A stretch of 64,000 bases of DNA. Origin: Flagellimonas alvinocaridis (GTDB taxonomy: Bacteria; Bacteroidota; Bacteroidia; Flavobacteriales; Flavobacteriaceae). This document shows, piece by piece, positions 1 through 9,276 of this stretch. The first letter of the stretch is position 1; every line of letters starts with the position of its first letter. The stretch spans positions 186,001 through 250,000 of the forward strand of contig NZ_SNTZ01000002.1 in the NCBI RefSeq assembly GCF_004916895.1, in the 5' to 3' direction. Both the position numbers and the translations under genes were made by a program. The notes beneath the pieces are model-generated. The model did no database searches and was not told the origin of the DNA. It saw nothing but the letters and a program-made list of their open reading frames with translations.

Positions 1-1
1 T

Positions 2-976
2 TCCTTGGCAATGGCCCAATCCAACCTTAACGACATTCTGGCCGCAGGGCTCAACGATGCCGAACGCTTCACAACGGCTTGGTTAAATCCAGTTACCGAG
101 GCTGGAGTTTACAGTATCTCCAACGGATGGTACAATTCGGCAGATGCAAAGCCCTTGGGCGGGTTTGAGATTTCCATAGTTGGAAACCTTACAGGGTTTA
201 AGAACAAAGACGACAAAAAAGCGTTCACTTTGAATACGGCTGACTATGAAAACCTTCAGTTTGATGATGGTAGTACCTCAAAATTGGTGTCAACCGCCTT
301 GGGGGACATTGAAGGGGTAAGGGTTTATGTGGAAGCTGAAATTGCCCCCGGTATAACTGAGCGGGTAGACTTTGAACTGCCATCAGGATTGGCTTCGGAA
401 GATCTTAACTTTGTGCCTTCAGGATACATTCAGGCCAGCGTTGGACTTATTAAAGGAACCGAAGTCAAAGCCCGGTTCTTGCCTAAAATCAATACAGATG
501 ATGTAAAAATAGGTCTCTTTGGTTTAGGGATACAACATGACTTTACCAAGCACTTGCCAGCTGACAAGGTACTTCCCGTTGCTATTTCTGCAGTAATCGG
601 ATATACCAATTTAACAGGGGAGTACGATTTTACCGATACCGATGTTATTGATGGTGAGAACCAGCGTATAGATGCCAAGTTTAGCTCTTGGAATTTCAGC
701 GCTGTTGCATCTACGCGCTTGCCTGTAATTAATTTCTATGGCGGATTGGGATACATTACCGGAAAATCCGACACGGATATTTTGGGGACTTATCAGGTGC
801 AATCTGGACCGTTTCAGACCACTTATGAAGATCCGTTCAAAATCAGCAATAAAGTTAGCGGAGTGGTGGCCAATGTCGGCACTAAACTAAAACTAGGCTT
901 TTTTAGACTCAATGCCGATTATAACATAGGGGAATTCAACACCTTTACTTTTGGTGTAAACTTCGGATTTAGATAA
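2..976 (+). CDS. DUF6588-like outer-membrane barrel protein (5' end cut by window)
   Basis: The frame is open from the window edge, and the first visible residues, SLAMAQ, look like the end of a signal peptide with cleavage after AMA. The true start therefore lies upstream. The mature part begins NLNDILAAG and has alternating polar/hydrophobic strands to a C-terminal phenylalanine/arginine (FGFR), as expected of an outer-membrane beta-barrel. The early NGWYNSA and KPLGGFEISI segments match what I know of the DUF6588 family in Flavobacteriia. Function is unknown. It ends just before a bidirectional terminator. Confidence 0.75.
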   Translation, partial: SLAMAQSNLNDILAAGLNDAERFTTAWLNPVTEAGVYSISNGWYNSADAKPLGGFEISIVGNLTGFKNKDDKKAFTLNTADYENLQFDDGSTSKLVSTALGDIEGVRVYVEAEIAPGITERVDFELPSGLASEDLNFVPSGYIQASVGLIKGTEVKARFLPKINTDDVKIGLFGLGIQHDFTKHLPADKVLPVAISAVIGYTNLTGEYDFTDTDVIDGENQRIDAKFSSWNFSAVASTRLPVINFYGGLGYITGKSDTDILGTYQVQSGPFQTTYEDPFKISNKVSGVVANVGTKLKLGFFRLNADYNIGEFNTFTFGVNFGFR

Positions 977-1002
977 TCAACATAACATACAACCAACCAT
1001 TA

Positions 1003-1031
1003 AAAAGGCCCCAACAAAGTTGGGGCCTTTT
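1003..1031. terminator. Bidirectional rho-independent terminator
   Basis: A perfect 13 bp inverted repeat (AAAAGGCCCCAAC) around an AAA loop ends in T-tracts on both strands. It separates the convergent barrel-protein and lipoprotein genes and can serve both. Confidence 0.9.
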
Positions 1032-1056
1032 ATTCTCATATAGGTAGTCTTGCCAA

Positions 1057-1428
1057 TTAATCCCTGGTGGCAAAGACCGAACCGTTTTCCAGGGTTAAAA
1101 CCTCAGGGTCACTTGTATGTTCTAAACTGACCGTGATGTCGGTAACCTGTGGGTCGCCGTAGATTATGGTGTAGGTGCCATTTTCTTCGGACCATTTAAA
1201 ATCGGTATAAAAAATCAGTTTGGAGTTGGAATAACTTTGATACCTTCCCAGGTAAACATCATTGAAAATCCATTCTTCACGGGCGGTGCTGGAACCTTTT
1301 CCCTCAATTGTTGAAGTTTGTGTTTTGGCCCAGATGCCCAAAATAGGGTCATTGTTCTCTGGGATTCGGCTACAGTTGCTTATGGCAACAATGCCTATTA
1401 TGGACAGCAATGAAAAGAGCTTCTTCAT
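1057..1428 (-). CDS. Small secreted lipoprotein, lipocalin-like
   Basis: A 123-residue protein with a classic lipoprotein signal: MKK, a hydrophobic run, then the lipobox ISNC with the acylated cysteine near residue 19. The rest (DPILGIWAKTQ, then an EEWIF strand and repeated short beta segments) resembles the one-domain lipocalin-like lipoproteins common in Bacteroidota, where GxW lies close to the N-terminus. No catalytic residues are evident and I cannot name a ligand. It appears monocistronic, converging on the upstream barrel gene across a shared terminator. Confidence 0.7.
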   Translation of the reverse strand: MKKLFSLLSIIGIVAISNCSRIPENNDPILGIWAKTQTSTIEGKGSSTAREEWIFNDVYLGRYQSYSNSKLIFYTDFKWSEENGTYTIIYGDPQVTDITVSLEHTSDPEVLTLENGSVFATRD

Positions 1429-1546
1429 AGGTCAAGTAGGTTAAAACAGATTTTGGGACTATTAGAACGTAGATCTGTAGGAAAGTATTGCATCAAGAGA
1501 AGCTGCAAAATTCATTTTAGGGTAAATCTTCGATGAACTGCATATT

Positions 1547-1577
1547 TTGTTAACAAGTATGCGAAATTTTACGTTTG
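1547..1577 (+). promoter_or_regulatory. Bacteroidota-type promoter upstream of mdh
   Basis: TTG at 1547-1549, a 20-base spacer and TACGTTTG at 1570-1577 match the -33 TTG / -7 TAnnTTTG form of Bacteroidota primary sigma promoters. A second -7-like match, TATTTTTG at 1644-1651, lies closer to the mdh start but lacks a well-spaced TTG. Confidence 0.5.
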
Positions 1578-1677
1578 TGTTACGAGTTGGAGTTTAAGAC
1601 ATTAAAACTGTGGAAAGTCAGTTTTTTTCTGACCTAAATGCCTTATTTTTGAGCGATTAAAATTTAAACCTATAAAC

Positions 1678-2604
1678 ATGAAAGTTACCGTAGTTGGAGC
1701 AGGCGCAGTGGGAGCAAGCTGTGCGGAGTATATTGCAATGAAGGATTTTGCATCTGAAGTTGTTTTGTTGGATATTAAAGAGGGGTATGCCGAAGGAAAA
1801 GCCATGGATTTGATGCAAACGGCGTCGTTGAACGGTTTTGACACAAAAATTACTGGAACCACCAATGATTATTCCAAAACAGCAGGTAGTGATATTGCGG
1901 TAATCACCTCTGGAATTCCACGTAAACCTGGAATGACCCGCGAAGAACTTATAGGAATCAATGCAGGAATCGTAAAGACTGTTGCCACAAGCCTTTTGGA
2001 GCATTCCCCAAATACCATCATCATTGTGGTAAGTAACCCAATGGATACCATGACCTATTTGGTACACAAGGCTACAGGCCTTCCAAAGAACAGGATTATT
2101 GGTATGGGAGGAGCTTTGGACAGTGCCCGTTTCAAGTATAGACTGGCCGAAGCTTTGGAAGCGCCAATTTCAGATGTGGATGGTATGGTCATCGGTGGAC
2201 ACAGTGATGTAGGTATGGTACCTTTAATTGGCCATGCTACCAGAAACAGTGTAAAAGTATCGGAGTTCCTTTCTGAAGACAAAATGCAATGGGTCGTGGA
2301 AGAAACCAAGGTTGGTGGTGCCACGTTGACCAAGTTGTTGGGAACCAGCGCATGGTATGCCCCGGGAGCCGCTGTTTCCGGATTGGTACAGGCCATAGCT
2401 TGCGATCAAAAGAAAATGTACCCATGCTCAACACTTTTGGAAGGAGAATACGGATTGGACGATATCTGTATTGGAGTTCCTGTGCTATTGGGTAAGAACG
2501 GAATAGAGAAAATCGTTGAGATAGAGCTCAGCGATGCCGAAAAAGCCAAGATGCAGGAAAGTGCGGAAGGTGTTAAAAAGACCAACGGACTGCTTCAGCT
2601 ATAA
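1678..2604 (+). CDS. mdh: Malate dehydrogenase (LDH-like type)
   Basis: Oxidises malate to oxaloacetate with NAD+ in the TCA cycle. The 308-residue length is typical of the lactate-dehydrogenase-like MDH family. Visible: the Rossmann GAGAVG at residues 7-12, Asp32 at the end of beta-2 (NAD rather than NADP preference), the substrate-binding arginines in PRKPGMTR (82 and 88; a basic residue pair in the loop favours dicarboxylates over lactate), SNPMD near residue 118, and the catalytic histidine in GGHSD near 175. The ATG start puts the GxGxxG motif where the family has it. The gene is preceded by its own promoter and followed by a 220 bp gap holding an inverted repeat. Confidence 0.95.
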   Translation: MKVTVVGAGAVGASCAEYIAMKDFASEVVLLDIKEGYAEGKAMDLMQTASLNGFDTKITGTTNDYSKTAGSDIAVITSGIPRKPGMTREELIGINAGIVKTVATSLLEHSPNTIIIVVSNPMDTMTYLVHKATGLPKNRIIGMGGALDSARFKYRLAEALEAPISDVDGMVIGGHSDVGMVPLIGHATRNSVKVSEFLSEDKMQWVVEETKVGGATLTKLLGTSAWYAPGAAVSGLVQAIACDQKKMYPCSTLLEGEYGLDDICIGVPVLLGKNGIEKIVEIELSDAEKAKMQESAEGVKKTNGLLQL

Positions 2605-2627
2605 TTTAGATCAGGATACCATAAAAG

Positions 2628-2701
2628 TGTCATTTTGTGCCAAAAAAGTGGTGAATTTCCCAGAAATGATTCTAGGATTTCGCCTCCGGTTCAAAATGAC
2701 A
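2628..2701. repeat. Intergenic inverted repeat, probably a dispersed flavobacterial element
   Basis: TGTCATTTTG (2628-2637) and its exact complement CAAAATGACA (2692-2701) enclose 54 bases. Read on the minus strand, the unit starts TGTCATTTTGAACCGGAGGC and continues with GAAATC. This resembles the GTCATTYYGA...GAAATC hairpin repeats I know to be scattered between genes in Flavobacteriia. It may fold at the 3' end of the mdh transcript. Copy number cannot be judged from one window. Confidence 0.5.
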
Positions 2702-2756
2702 TTTTTTGTTTTTATGGCGTAACGGTAAAGTAGAATTGCAATTCCATCAATTTCTA

Positions 2757-2787
2757 TTGGCAAATCTTATCGGAAATGATATATTTG
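2757..2787 (+). promoter_or_regulatory. Bacteroidota-type promoter for secDF
   Basis: TTG at 2757-2759, 20 bases, then TATATTTG at 2780-2787: a full match to the TTG / TAnnTTTG pattern. It leaves a leader of roughly 30 bases before the secDF ATG. Confidence 0.7.
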
Positions 2788-2825
2788 CACGCTGTTTAAG
2801 AAAACTTCTAAAAATTTAATAATCC

Positions 2826-5792
2826 ATGCAGAATAAAGGACTTATAAGGCTTTTCGCGATCCTTTTTGGCTTGGTGAGTGTCTATCAGCTATCCTTTACT
2901 TTTATTACAAGTAAGTTGGAAAAGGATGCTGAGGCTTACGCCGTTAGCCAAATTTCGGAAGCTGAGGAAGATTATGTCGCCAAGCGTGAAGCTTTAGAGG
3001 CATCGTATTTGGATTCCATCAGTGACAACACTGTTTTGGGCTTTACCAGCTATGATGATGCCAAGAAAAAAGAGCTGAACAAGGGGTTGGACCTTAAAGG
3101 AGGGATCAACGTAACCCTGCAGATTTCCGTGAAGGACATCTTGAAAGGTTTGGCCAACAATACCAAAAACCCGGTTTTCAACAAAGCATTGGCAGATGCC
3201 GACAATGCCTCCAAAAATAGTGATGCCACCTATTTGGAGTTATTTTTTGATGCTTTTGATAATATCAAGGGAGACACCAAATTGGCCTCTCCAGATATTT
3301 TTGCCAATAAGGGTCTTAGCGAGGATGTCAATTTTCAAATGACCGATGATGAGGTAAAACCTATCATCAGGAGAAAGATTGATGAATCCATTGTTTCTGC
3401 ATTTGAAGTACTACGTGAACGTATAGATGGTTTTGGTGTTACCCAGCCCAACATCCAAAGGGAAGGAAACTCTGGCCGTATTTTGGTGGAGTTGCCAGGT
3501 GCCAGGGATATAGCTCGCGCCCAAGAATTGCTTTCCAGTACCGCACAATTGGAGTTTTGGGAAACGTACTCACAGAGCAACCAGAGCTTGGGAGCCTTTT
3601 TGGTAAATGCCAATGAAAGGCTAAAAGAAATCTTGGAGCCAGAGCAAGTAGAAGAGGTAATTTCCAAACCAGAATCCGAAATAGATTCTTTGTTGTCCGA
3701 TGTGGCACAGGACTCTTTGGATATGGCACCGGAAACCAACCCACTTTTGGGGAAACTTATTCCGGCCAATCCAGGTAGCCATGCCATAGCAAGAGCATTG
3801 GTCGCAGATACCGCAGAAATTGGAGGGTATCTGAGAATGCCCCAAATCAAGAGACTTGTACCGAACGATGTACAGTTTGTGAAATTTCTTTGGGAAAGAC
3901 CGGCTCAAGACTCTGAAGTAGTTGAGTTGTATGCCCTAAAGTCTAACAGGGATGGTACACCTAGAATCAGTGGGGATGTGGTTTCTGATGCGCAAGATAC
4001 ATTTGATCAGTACAACAAGCCTGCGGTAACCATGACCATGAATACCAGAGGTGCCAAGGAATGGGAAAAACTAACAGGGGATGCCTATAGCAACCAAACA
4101 GGTATTGCCATTGTTCTGGATAATAAAGTATACACGGCTCCTGGGGTTTCAACTGGACCAATTTCAGGGGGACGTTCTGAGATAACAGGAACCTTCACCG
4201 TAAACGAAACAAAGGATATTGCCAATGTTTTACGGGCAGGGAAACTTCCTGCATCCGCAGAGATCATTCAATCTGAAGTGGTTGGACCATCTTTGGGGCA
4301 AGAAGCCATTGATAGCGGTTTTGCCTCTTTCATGATTGCCATGGCGTTTGTTTTGTTGTGGATGATATTCTACTACGGTAGAGCAGGTGTCTTTGCAGAT
4401 ATCGCCCTAATATTCAATATTCTTTTGATTTTTGGAGTGTTGACAAGCTTGGGAGCGGTACTTACGCTGCCTGGTATTGCGGGTATTGTATTGACCATAG
4501 GTATGTCGGTTGATGCGAACGTTCTTATTTTTGAAAGGATAAAAGAAGAATTGGCCAGAGGTAAAGGAAAAGCTCAGGCAATAGCCGATGGTTTTGGAAA
4601 TGCCCTGTCTTCCATTTTGGATGCCAATATCACTACTGGATTGACAGCGATTATCCTTTTTGTTTTCGGTTCGGGACCCATTAAAGGATTTGCTACAACC
4701 TTATTGATAGGTATTGTAACATCATTGTTCACAGCCATTTTTGTAACTCGATTGATGATTGAGGCCTATACAGCCAAAAAGGGTCGACGTTTGGATTTCT
4801 CTACCGCCATGACCAAAAGTCTATTCAATAACCTGCACATCGATTTCTTGTCAAAAAGAAAGATTGCCTACGTGGTTTCAGGTATTATGTTGGTAATATG
4901 TGCGTTCTCCTTATTTACAACAGGATTGCAGCAAGGAGTGGATTTCATTGGAGGACGGTCATACCAAATCCGTTTCGAAAAAGCAGTCAATCCATCAGAA
5001 ATTGCCTCTGAATTGAACGAGGTTTTCGGTAGTGGAACCAATGTAAAAACCTTTGGGGATGCCAACCAGATAAAGGTAACCACCCCTTACAAGGTTGATG
5101 AAGAAGGCGTGGAAATTGATAATGAAATTCAGGATAAATTATATACTACTCTACAGAAATATTTGCCAGACGGTACTTCGTTTCAAGATTTTACCGTTGG
5201 AGCTTCAGAAAAATCCATTGGAATCATGCAATCCGTAAAGGTTGGACCTACCATTGCCGATGATATCAAGAAAAATGCCTTTTTGGCTATTTTGGGATCG
5301 TTGGCCGTAGTTTTCCTTTATATCTTGTTCCGATTTAGAAAATGGCAGTTTTCATTGGGTGCCGTTGTTGCGGTTTTCCATGATGTAATGATTGTATTGG
5401 GAATTTTCTCCTTGACCGGCAGCATTATGCCTTTTAATATGGAGATAGACCAAGCATTCATTGCGGCCATTCTTACCGTAATTGGATACTCCTTGAATGA
5501 CACCGTGGTAGTATTTGATAGAATCCGGGAGATTGTTGGACTGAAAGGCTGGAAGGCTGGAGAGAATATTAATGAGGCATTGAATAGCACCTTGAGCCGT
5601 ACGTTGAATACGTCTTTGACAACCTTGATCGTACTATTGGCCATCTTCATTTTTGGTGGAGAAAGCCTTAGAGGGTTTATGTTTGCCATGATTGTGGGTG
5701 TAATTGTGGGTACATACTCATCTGTGTTCATAGCAACTCCAATTATGTTCGACGCCTTGAAGAAGAAAGTTGCCGCTGCTACGGCAGCCTAG
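2826..5792 (+). CDS. secDF: Protein translocase subunit SecDF (fused)
   Basis: Proton-driven accessory motor of the Sec translocon in the inner membrane, pulling proteins into the periplasm. At 988 residues it is the SecD-SecF fusion usual in Bacteroidota. In order: an N-terminal membrane segment (about 8-25), the LDLKGGINV motif near residue 88, a large periplasmic region, the SecD membrane bundle with GMSVDANVLIFERIKEE near 558, then the SecF half with its first membrane segment near 680, VDFIGG in the periplasmic part and GYSLNDTVVVFDRIRE near 885. It has its own promoter and a strong terminator just after the stop, so it is monocistronic. Confidence 0.97.
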   Translation: MQNKGLIRLFAILFGLVSVYQLSFTFITSKLEKDAEAYAVSQISEAEEDYVAKREALEASYLDSISDNTVLGFTSYDDAKKKELNKGLDLKGGINVTLQISVKDILKGLANNTKNPVFNKALADADNASKNSDATYLELFFDAFDNIKGDTKLASPDIFANKGLSEDVNFQMTDDEVKPIIRRKIDESIVSAFEVLRERIDGFGVTQPNIQREGNSGRILVELPGARDIARAQELLSSTAQLEFWETYSQSNQSLGAFLVNANERLKEILEPEQVEEVISKPESEIDSLLSDVAQDSLDMAPETNPLLGKLIPANPGSHAIARALVADTAEIGGYLRMPQIKRLVPNDVQFVKFLWERPAQDSEVVELYALKSNRDGTPRISGDVVSDAQDTFDQYNKPAVTMTMNTRGAKEWEKLTGDAYSNQTGIAIVLDNKVYTAPGVSTGPISGGRSEITGTFTVNETKDIANVLRAGKLPASAEIIQSEVVGPSLGQEAIDSGFASFMIAMAFVLLWMIFYYGRAGVFADIALIFNILLIFGVLTSLGAVLTLPGIAGIVLTIGMSVDANVLIFERIKEELARGKGKAQAIADGFGNALSSILDANITTGLTAIILFVFGSGPIKGFATTLLIGIVTSLFTAIFVTRLMIEAYTAKKGRRLDFSTAMTKSLFNNLHIDFLSKRKIAYVVSGIMLVICAFSLFTTGLQQGVDFIGGRSYQIRFEKAVNPSEIASELNEVFGSGTNVKTFGDANQIKVTTPYKVDEEGVEIDNEIQDKLYTTLQKYLPDGTSFQDFTVGASEKSIGIMQSVKVGPTIADDIKKNAFLAILGSLAVVFLYILFRFRKWQFSLGAVVAVFHDVMIVLGIFSLTGSIMPFNMEIDQAFIAAILTVIGYSLNDTVVVFDRIREIVGLKGWKAGENINEALNSTLSRTLNTSLTTLIVLLAIFIFGGESLRGFMFAMIVGVIVGTYSSVFIATPIMFDALKKKVAAATAA

Positions 5793-5817
5793 TTAAATAG
5801 TTTTAGATTACACGAAT

Positions 5818-5843
5818 AAAAGCCGCTCTCAAGAGCGGCTTTT
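5818..5843. terminator. Rho-independent terminator after secDF
   Basis: AAAAGCCGCTCT and AGAGCGGCTTTT form a 12 bp stem with a 2-base loop, followed by TATTTTTT. The symmetrical A/T flanks may also serve the convergent ABC gene. Confidence 0.9.
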
Positions 5844-5877
5844 ATTTTTTATGATATGATGATGACGTATGGTGATT

Positions 5878-7128
5878 TTATTTTTGGATTACCGTTCCAA
5901 CTGAACCGTTGGGTCTCATCTCCAAGACGTAATTAAATTGAGGATGCAAACCTGCTTCCATTCTGTGCGAAACAAAGATTATGGTGGTATGGCTTTCTTG
6001 GGCAATTTTATTCACTAAGGCAACAAACAGGGCTGCGCCGGCATCATCCAAGCCCGCTGTTGGTTCATCCAATATAAGCAAGGGAGGATGTTTGATCATG
6101 GCCCTTGCGGTCATGACCAACCGTTTGTCCCCAGCTGAAAGTTCTCTAAATAGATAATCTCGTTTATCATGCAAATTCAAAAGCTGCAACCACTCGCGTG
6201 CCAAAAGTTTTTCAGTTTGGGTGGGCAGTACGTACAAGCCAATTGAATCGTGAAGTCCAGAGATGACCATATGCTCCAGCGTGTGGTATCCACCAAATTT
6301 ATCTGTCATGGCCGGGGTAAAATAGCCAATCTTTTTTTTAAGGTCCCATACACTTTCACCGCTTCCTTTTTTTGTGCCGAACAAGGAAAGGTTTTTACCG
6401 TATCCCTTATGACTATCTCCCGTGATCATGGATAATAGGGTTGTTTTTCCACTACCATTGGGGCCTACCAATTGCCAGAAATCCCCTTTTTTAACCCTCC
6501 AGCTAATACGGTCCAAAACTTGTTTCCCATCAAAACTGACTGAAACCCCTTCAAAACTCACCAATTCTGGGTGTTCAAGGTTGATGGGCTCCAATGGAGG
6601 TGGTATGACTCCCTTAAACTGTATGGAATTTTGTTGGTTGGCTTCCCAAAATGATGTTTCGGAAGGATATGGTATAAGGACATCGCCATCGAGTTTAAAA
6701 AATTCCGTCATCACGGGTAAAATATCTTCTACACGGCTTGCTAGTTGAATCAATGTTTTTGTTGCTCCAATAGCACAGAGTTCATCTTTTAATTGACTTT
6801 GCGTTGCGACATCCAAATTGTCAAAAGGATTCACCAGGACCAAAAAATCATTGTTTTCGGCCATTAAATGGCTGAGCAAGGCTTTTTTCTGTTCTCCACT
6901 GCTCATGGTTTTTAAGGACTGGTCTGTATTTCGGGTAAGGATTTTTATATCGTGGCGTTCCTCTTCATCCATGAACCGTTCAATTTCCGCTCGGGAAAAC
7001 AATCCCCCTTTTTTTGAAGCAAGTTCTTCAAAACCTTTAATGGCATCTTGTTTCAACAATTGGTTGATGAAATTGCCGAAATAGGATGTGTTATTGATTA
7101 AAACGGCAAAATTTCTGGTTTTCTGCAT
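5878..7128 (-). CDS. ModF/PhrA-like double ABC ATPase with a degenerate first domain
   Basis: A soluble 416-residue protein with two ABC halves and no membrane segments. The second half is complete: Walker A GPNGSGKTT near 222, signature LSAGDKR near 330, Walker B LLILDEPTAGLDD near 350 and the H-loop SHR near 386. The first half keeps a signature (MSSGEQKKAL, about 75-85) and a Walker-B-like LVNPFDNLD but has no Walker A, so it probably cannot hydrolyse ATP alone. This layout matches the ModF/PhrA group of tandem ATPases, whose role is poorly known. It heads a minus-strand run with the acetyltransferase gene downstream. Confidence 0.8.
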   Translation of the reverse strand: MQKTRNFAVLINNTSYFGNFINQLLKQDAIKGFEELASKKGGLFSRAEIERFMDEEERHDIKILTRNTDQSLKTMSSGEQKKALLSHLMAENNDFLVLVNPFDNLDVATQSQLKDELCAIGATKTLIQLASRVEDILPVMTEFFKLDGDVLIPYPSETSFWEANQQNSIQFKGVIPPPLEPINLEHPELVSFEGVSVSFDGKQVLDRISWRVKKGDFWQLVGPNGSGKTTLLSMITGDSHKGYGKNLSLFGTKKGSGESVWDLKKKIGYFTPAMTDKFGGYHTLEHMVISGLHDSIGLYVLPTQTEKLLAREWLQLLNLHDKRDYLFRELSAGDKRLVMTARAMIKHPPLLILDEPTAGLDDAGAALFVALVNKIAQESHTTIIFVSHRMEAGLHPQFNYVLEMRPNGSVGTVIQK

Positions 7129-7169
7129 GTTTTGAAGAGAAATCTAGATTCTGGCATTGAAATTAGAGA

Positions 7170-7694
7170 TTATGCCTGATTTACCCTAAAAATATGGACT
7201 GGATTATCTTTATATGAAGTTGTTTTGTCCAATAACATGCCGTTCTTCAGAGCTACTTTTTGTGAGGGAACATTATCTACATGGATAATGGATATTAAGG
7301 AATTGGCATAGTTTTGTTCAAACGCATATTCCTTGCATTTTTGGGCAGCTTCAAAAGCAAATCCCTGCAACCAAAACTTTGGTAATACGGAATATCCTAT
7401 TTCCAGTTCCTCGGTATTATCAACAGTTTGAACAAGAAGACCACAAATACCTACCAGTTGCCCGCTTTCTTTTAAAATCAAGGCGTTCATGCCGCCCAAA
7501 TCGTTTTCATAGCGTTCAAAAATACGGTCAAATTGTGCTTGGCATGCTTCAATTGGATTTTCTGGCAACCCTTCCCAAAATTGAGTGGATTTTGGTTCGT
7601 GGTAAAAGGGCAGCCAATCATTAAAATCTGATGGTTGTATATTACGAAACAGTAATCGTTCCGTAGTTTGACCTTCTAGCAGATATTTGGACAT
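7170..7694 (-). CDS. GNAT-family acetyltransferase (RimJ/RimL-like)
   Basis: A 174-residue cytoplasmic protein with the acetyltransferase fold: an N-terminal TERLLFRNI strand typical of the RimJ/RimL branch, LVGICGLL (beta-4), EIGYSVLPKFWLQGFAFEA around 100-118 where the acetyl-CoA pyrophosphate loop lies, and the late VDNVPSQKVALKNGM segment. RimJ/RimL-like proteins acetylate ribosomal-protein N-termini or small amines; the substrate here is not predictable. The stop of the DUF192 gene upstream directly abuts this gene's ATG (7695/7694), so the two are translationally close and probably in one operon. Confidence 0.85.
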   Translation of the reverse strand: MSKYLLEGQTTERLLFRNIQPSDFNDWLPFYHEPKSTQFWEGLPENPIEACQAQFDRIFERYENDLGGMNALILKESGQLVGICGLLVQTVDNTEELEIGYSVLPKFWLQGFAFEAAQKCKEYAFEQNYANSLISIIHVDNVPSQKVALKNGMLLDKTTSYKDNPVHIFRVNQA

Positions 7695-8174
7695 TTAGTT
7701 TTTGGTAAAGGTAATGCTGTCTCCCACCTGCAACCCAAACTTATCTGAAAGACCAGCATTTATTTCCAAAACATATTTAATGGGTACTTTGGAAGAGAGA
7801 CTGGTTTCATCATTAGGTTGGGCATTTTTTTGAAAACTGGCAATTTTTTGGTTATCCCCAATATAAATGATATCCAGAGGAATCAAGGTGTTCTTCATGT
7901 AAAAATAGTGCATGGACACATCTGGAAAGATAAAGAGCATCCCCTGATTTTTTTCCATGGATTCCCGATACATAAGACCTGTTTGGGTCTCGTAGTCGGT
8001 TTCGGCTATTTCTATGTCAAACTCCACCAGTAGCGAGTCTGTTTGTGATTGAAGAATATTTAGGCTCCCTTCCTTTTTGAATTTAATGGTCTCTGTCTTT
8101 ATTTCCTTATTATTTTCTGTCTTGCATGAAGCCAAGATAAAAACCAAGAGGATTATGGATGATTTAAAATACAT
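7695..8174 (-). CDS. DUF192 lipoprotein
   Basis: The chosen start (MYFKSSII) gives a lipoprotein signal with lipobox LASC and lies four bases after the lgt stop; an upstream extension would overlap lgt and bury the signal. The DUF192 core follows: FDIEIAETDYETQTGLMYRE, then MLFIFPDVSMHYFYMKNT and PLDIIYIG, with a final LEINAG-x-SDKFGLQVGD segment. The family is widespread and exported, of unknown biochemical role. The gene next door makes Lgt, the enzyme that would lipidate this protein. Confidence 0.88.
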   Translation of the reverse strand: MYFKSSIILLVFILASCKTENNKEIKTETIKFKKEGSLNILQSQTDSLLVEFDIEIAETDYETQTGLMYRESMEKNQGMLFIFPDVSMHYFYMKNTLIPLDIIYIGDNQKIASFQKNAQPNDETSLSSKVPIKYVLEINAGLSDKFGLQVGDSITFTKN

Positions 8175-8178
8175 GGAA

Positions 8179-9141
8179 TCAGTCTTTTTCTGGGAGGGGT
8201 TTGTACATAAAGAAAAGTCCAATTATGATCATAGGAATGCTTAACCACTGGCCCGTGGACAAAAGGCCAAGAGTATCCTCAAAACCTCCCTGACTTTTCT
8301 TAAAGAATTCCACAACAAACCGAACCACAAATAAAAGCACCATAAAGAGCCCAAAAAGATAACCAGGTTTATCCTTTTTGTCCGTTTTCCAATATAGTTG
8401 GTACAGTACCACGAACACAAAAATATAGCAGATGCCTTCATACAATTGTGCGGGGTGTCTAAACGGAATGGATTCTAGAAGGTTGGCAAAATCAGGATTG
8501 TGTTCAATGGCTTTATAAGCTGCATTTTCTGTCTTTTCATGGGTCAGTGCCATAGCTCTGTATGATGGCATATCATCTGAGTCTCGAATAAAACGAGTGG
8601 CTAAAAAATAGGATTTATCTACAATTTTCCCGTTGATTTCGGAGTTGAAAAAATTTCCAAACCGCACAAAACTCGCTCCAATGGCCGAAGGAATTACCAA
8701 TCGGTCCAATAACCAAAGCATTTTTATGTCTTCCCATTTTCTACAGTAGAGCCATACTCCAATAACGGCGGCAATAGTGGCTCCATGGCTGGCCAATCCC
8801 GTGAAGCCGGTAAACTCATATCCATTGATGAATCCAAACAAAGAGCTATTGGCACTTTCACGAATGGGCAAAAGAATTTCAATCAAGTGATTTTTGTAGT
8901 AAGACCAATCATAAAAGAACACATGACCCAGACGGGCACCGAGCATAATGGAGACTACGGTGTATATAAAAAGGGAGTCCAATTTTTCCATGGACTTTTT
9001 TTCGTTCTGGAAAATCCGTTTCATGATAAACCAACCTGCGACAAAGGCAGCTATCCAAAGCAGATTATAATATTTTATTTGAACGAACCCTATTTTGAAC
9101 AACGTTCCTTCAGGATTCCAATTAAAACCAAGAAAATACAT
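8179..9141 (-). CDS. lgt: Prolipoprotein diacylglyceryl transferase
   Basis: Inner-membrane enzyme that moves diacylglycerol from phosphatidylglycerol to the lipobox cysteine, the first step of lipoprotein maturation. The 320-residue protein has about seven membrane segments. Seen: GARLGHVFFYDWSYY near 68-82, the GLASHGATIAAVIG stretch with the essential histidine near 118, and SFVRFGNFFNSEINGK near 158-173, the Lgt signature with its arginine and asparagine. An extra polar stretch (about 175-225) before HPAQLYEG is usual for Bacteroidota Lgt. It is tightly coupled to the downstream DUF192 gene. Confidence 0.96.
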   Translation of the reverse strand: MYFLGFNWNPEGTLFKIGFVQIKYYNLLWIAAFVAGWFIMKRIFQNEKKSMEKLDSLFIYTVVSIMLGARLGHVFFYDWSYYKNHLIEILLPIRESANSSLFGFINGYEFTGFTGLASHGATIAAVIGVWLYCRKWEDIKMLWLLDRLVIPSAIGASFVRFGNFFNSEINGKIVDKSYFLATRFIRDSDDMPSYRAMALTHEKTENAAYKAIEHNPDFANLLESIPFRHPAQLYEGICYIFVFVVLYQLYWKTDKKDKPGYLFGLFMVLLFVVRFVVEFFKKSQGGFEDTLGLLSTGQWLSIPMIIIGLFFMYKPLPEKD

Positions 9142-9276
9142 TGAGTTAATTTTTGGACTAATATAACTACTTTGATTGGACAGGCGAGAGGATTATTACT
9201 TTTTTGATACTTGTAACTGCAATACCTGATAAAGGTTTACATGGTTTGGGAGCTTATAGTTGACAATTGGAATGTT

